Shown in pieces: positions 6,041 through 7,440 of a stretch of 7,440 nt of DNA (positions within the stretch are counted from its first letter, which is position 1; each line of letters starts with the position of its first letter). The notes beneath the pieces are model-generated. The model ran no database searches. It saw only the letters and a program-made list of their open reading frames with translations, and was not told where the DNA came from. Source of the stretch: Candidatus Portnoybacteria bacterium CG_4_9_14_3_um_filter_43_11. Its GTDB lineage: Bacteria > Patescibacteriota > Minisyncoccia > Portnoybacterales > UBA2143. The stretch is taken from assembly GCA_002791035.1 (NCBI GenBank), contig PFWG01000013.1, positions 1 through 7,440 on the forward strand, in the 5' to 3' direction. The translations under genes and the position numbers were made by a program.

Positions 6041-6064
6041 AAAAAAGTCGAATGAGATTGTCTA
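6037..6064 (+). promoter_or_regulatory. Weak ECF-like promoter candidate before the surface-protein gene
   Basis: GGGAAA (6037-6042) followed 17 bp later by GTCTA (6060-6064) aligns with the ECF promoter at 4971-4998, where TGTAAC precedes GTCTA by the same 17 bp. Both -35-like hexamers are followed by AAAAG. The -35 agrees at only three of six bases, so the match may be chance. A start near 6070 would give a leader of about 36 nt. The -10 falls inside the inverted repeat at 6054-6088. Confidence 0.25.
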
Positions 6065-6088
6065 ATAGCATGTGAATTAGCCAATCTC
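6054..6088 (+). promoter_or_regulatory. Inverted repeat just upstream of the surface-protein start
   Basis: GAGATTG (6054-6060) pairs with CAATCTC (6082-6088). After one T/C mismatch, CTAAT (6062-6066) pairs with ATTAG (6076-6080) around a 9-base loop. The structure ends 17 bp before the ATG. It could be a stem-loop at the 3' end of the leader controlling translation, or a DNA operator. No T-run follows, so it is not a terminator. TATAAA at 6094-6099 lies between it and the ATG. Confidence 0.6.
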
Positions 6089-6105
6089 AGAGATATAAAG
6101 TTAAA

Positions 6106-7440
6106 ATGAGTAATAAATTACAGAAATCGATTTCTATTCTGACAAGCATCACCACGACAATTATGGTTTCCGGAGTCGTAATGTTGGCTCCACTGGCCGC
6201 TTCGGCCGTAACCATCGTTGATGGCGATATTGTCAGCCCGGACGCTGCTTTTACCGAGACCGATGATGGAATCACTTATTACCCGTACGATGTCTTTATT
6301 GTTAAGATAATTAACGGCAAGACATTTAAGCGGTTGATTCTTAATCCGCAGGTATTTGACAGCTACGGGCACTTGGAGTGGGGAAATATCAAGACCATTT
6401 CAGCCGCTACGGTTGATGGTTACACCACTTCTCAGTTGGTCCGGCAGATCGACACGCAGCCAGTTTACAAACTGGTTCCCGATGGCGACACCGGCACTAA
6501 AGAATGGCTCAATATGACCGCCGCCGAGTTTGAAGCGGCCGGTTATGATTGGGATTCCATTTATATCGTCAATGGCACTGATGTCGGCAATTATACTACC
6601 GGTTCGGATATTGTTGACGGAGGAACTGTCAGTAGTGGAACCTTGACCGCTGTTTTAGCGGCCGATACTCCGGCCTCTGGCATCACGGTTAAGAACGCGG
6701 CCAGAGTGCCTTTTACCAAGGTTAACCTAACTGCTACTGGCGGAGATGTTATTGTTGACTCGTTGGTTATTGAAAGAACTGGTTTGGCTCAGGATGGCGC
6801 TATTTCATCAGTCGATATTATCGACGATAGCACCAACCGAGCGATTAACACTACCAGCAAAACCTTTAATTCTCTTCATCAAGCCAACTTCACCGATGAC
6901 TTTACCATCAGCAAGGGCACAACTAAGTCAGTTATTCTGGCCGCTAATATGGCCTCTAACTTAACCAGTTATTCAGCTGAAGCGCCATCGTTGAGTTTGG
7001 TTTCAGTCATCCTAAAAGGCAGCGCTTCTGTTAGCGCTTCATTGCCGCTTACCGGCAACTCGATGACAAATAACAACACTATTACCATCGGCGAAGCGAC
7101 TATCTCGATAGGCGCGTACAGCAATGCGAGTTCTACCGCTATCCAAGTTGGCAAAGAGGATTACACCTTCTTCTCCTTTCAGGTTCAAGCTGGTTCAGCT
7201 GAAAAAATTCAGTTCAGCCAGGTTAGAGTTTACCAGGAAGGTAGCGCCAGTTTGGGAACAGATGTCATTAATCTTGAGCTGTTGCAAGACGGCACCAAGA
7301 TTGCTGATGGCGTAATCTCTACCAGCAAATACGTTGATTTCAGTTTCAGCACCATTACTATTGATAAAGGGCAGATCGCCCAGTTCCAGGTTAGAGCTGA
7401 TGTCAACGATGGTTCCGCCAGAACGATTAAGCTCGGCATC
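6106..7440 (+). CDS. Large CPR-type surface (S-layer-like) protein, 3' end outside the window
   Basis: From ATG 6106 the frame stays open for 445 codons to the window edge. The N-terminus is a signal peptide: MSNKLQKS, a hydrophobic stretch to about residue 29, then AASA with likely cleavage near 34. Residues 60-167 form a module I recall from surface proteins of Patescibacteria: FKRLILNPQVFDSYGHLEW (74-92), YKLVPDGDTGTKEWLNMTAAEF (121-142) and YDWDSIYIVNGTDVGNYTTG (147-166). After it come Thr/Ser/Val-rich, Cys-free beta-sandwich-like segments (about 178-300 and 307-445), as in tandem Ig-like surface domains. Likely role: a major cell-surface or S-layer-like component; this is inferred. No Shine-Dalgarno is seen. 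TATAAA at 6094-6099 lies 6 bp before the ATG, so a leaderless transcript is possible beside the longer leader described upstream. Confidence 0.85.
   Translation, partial: MSNKLQKSISILTSITTTIMVSGVVMLAPLAASAVTIVDGDIVSPDAAFTETDDGITYYPYDVFIVKIINGKTFKRLILNPQVFDSYGHLEWGNIKTISAATVDGYTTSQLVRQIDTQPVYKLVPDGDTGTKEWLNMTAAEFEAAGYDWDSIYIVNGTDVGNYTTGSDIVDGGTVSSGTLTAVLAADTPASGITVKNAARVPFTKVNLTATGGDVIVDSLVIERTGLAQDGAISSVDIIDDSTNRAINTTSKTFNSLHQANFTDDFTISKGTTKSVILAANMASNLTSYSAEAPSLSLVSVILKGSASVSASLPLTGNSMTNNNTITIGEATISIGAYSNASSTAIQVGKEDYTFFSFQVQAGSAEKIQFSQVRVYQEGSASLGTDVINLELLQDGTKIADGVISTSKYVDFSFSTITIDKGQIAQFQVRADVNDGSARTIKLGI

Noticed and set aside
6014..6050. Intrinsic terminator at the 12-bp hairpin
   Set aside because: On the plus strand the hairpin is followed by A residues, not T residues; on the minus strand the T-run precedes the hairpin.
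6118..6372. Minus-strand open frames at 6087-6275 and 6118-6372
   Set aside because: They overlap the signal peptide and first domain of the surface-protein gene, which has far stronger coding evidence.

Overview
The window looks like a chromosomal segment of a Candidate Phyla Radiation (Patescibacteria, probably Parcubacteria-like) bacterium. This rests on protein style, not on a database search. The last gene carries a surface-protein module that I recall mainly from that group (FKRLILNP, GDTGTKEWLNMT, YDWDSIYIVN). There is a DUF5667-type membrane protein beside an ECF sigma factor. Exported proteins use Thr/Ser/Asp-rich 'TATSTDE' linkers, and strong Shine-Dalgarno sequences are scarce.

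Layout, all on the plus strand: (1) 1-207, the C-terminal end of a small membrane protein. (2) 211-3747, almost touching it, a 1178-residue exported multidomain protein with a Vps62-like DWE domain, a low-complexity linker with a 69-bp tandem repeat, a fibronectin type III domain, a lamin-tail domain and two beta-helix-type segments. (3) 3796-4338, a probable regulator joining a four-helix-bundle (S23/avd-like) region to a winged helix. (4) 4302-4362, five copies of a 10-bp direct repeat, helically phased, between genes 3 and 5. (5) 4369-4881, an ECF-type sigma factor. (6) 4882-5006, a dispersed palindromic repeat followed by a good match to an ECF promoter. (7) 5007-5777, a single-pass DUF5667-like protein, the likely anti-sigma factor. 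(8) 5778-6105, a gene-free stretch with a second copy of the palindromic repeat (a possible terminator), a consensus -10 box and several nested stems. (9) 6106 to the window edge, an open-ended 445-codon start of a large surface protein. It has no stop in the window.

The likely theme is cell-surface biogenesis under envelope-stress-style control. A sigma factor and membrane anti-sigma pair sits between two large exported proteins and is preceded by a possible DNA-binding regulator. The ECF-like promoter lies directly upstream of the presumed anti-sigma gene, suggesting a feedback loop. A weaker look-alike lies upstream of the surface-protein gene. The most novel candidates are the phased decamer array, the ECF promoter that leaves almost no 5' leader, and the roughly 190-240 nt structured region before the surface-protein gene.
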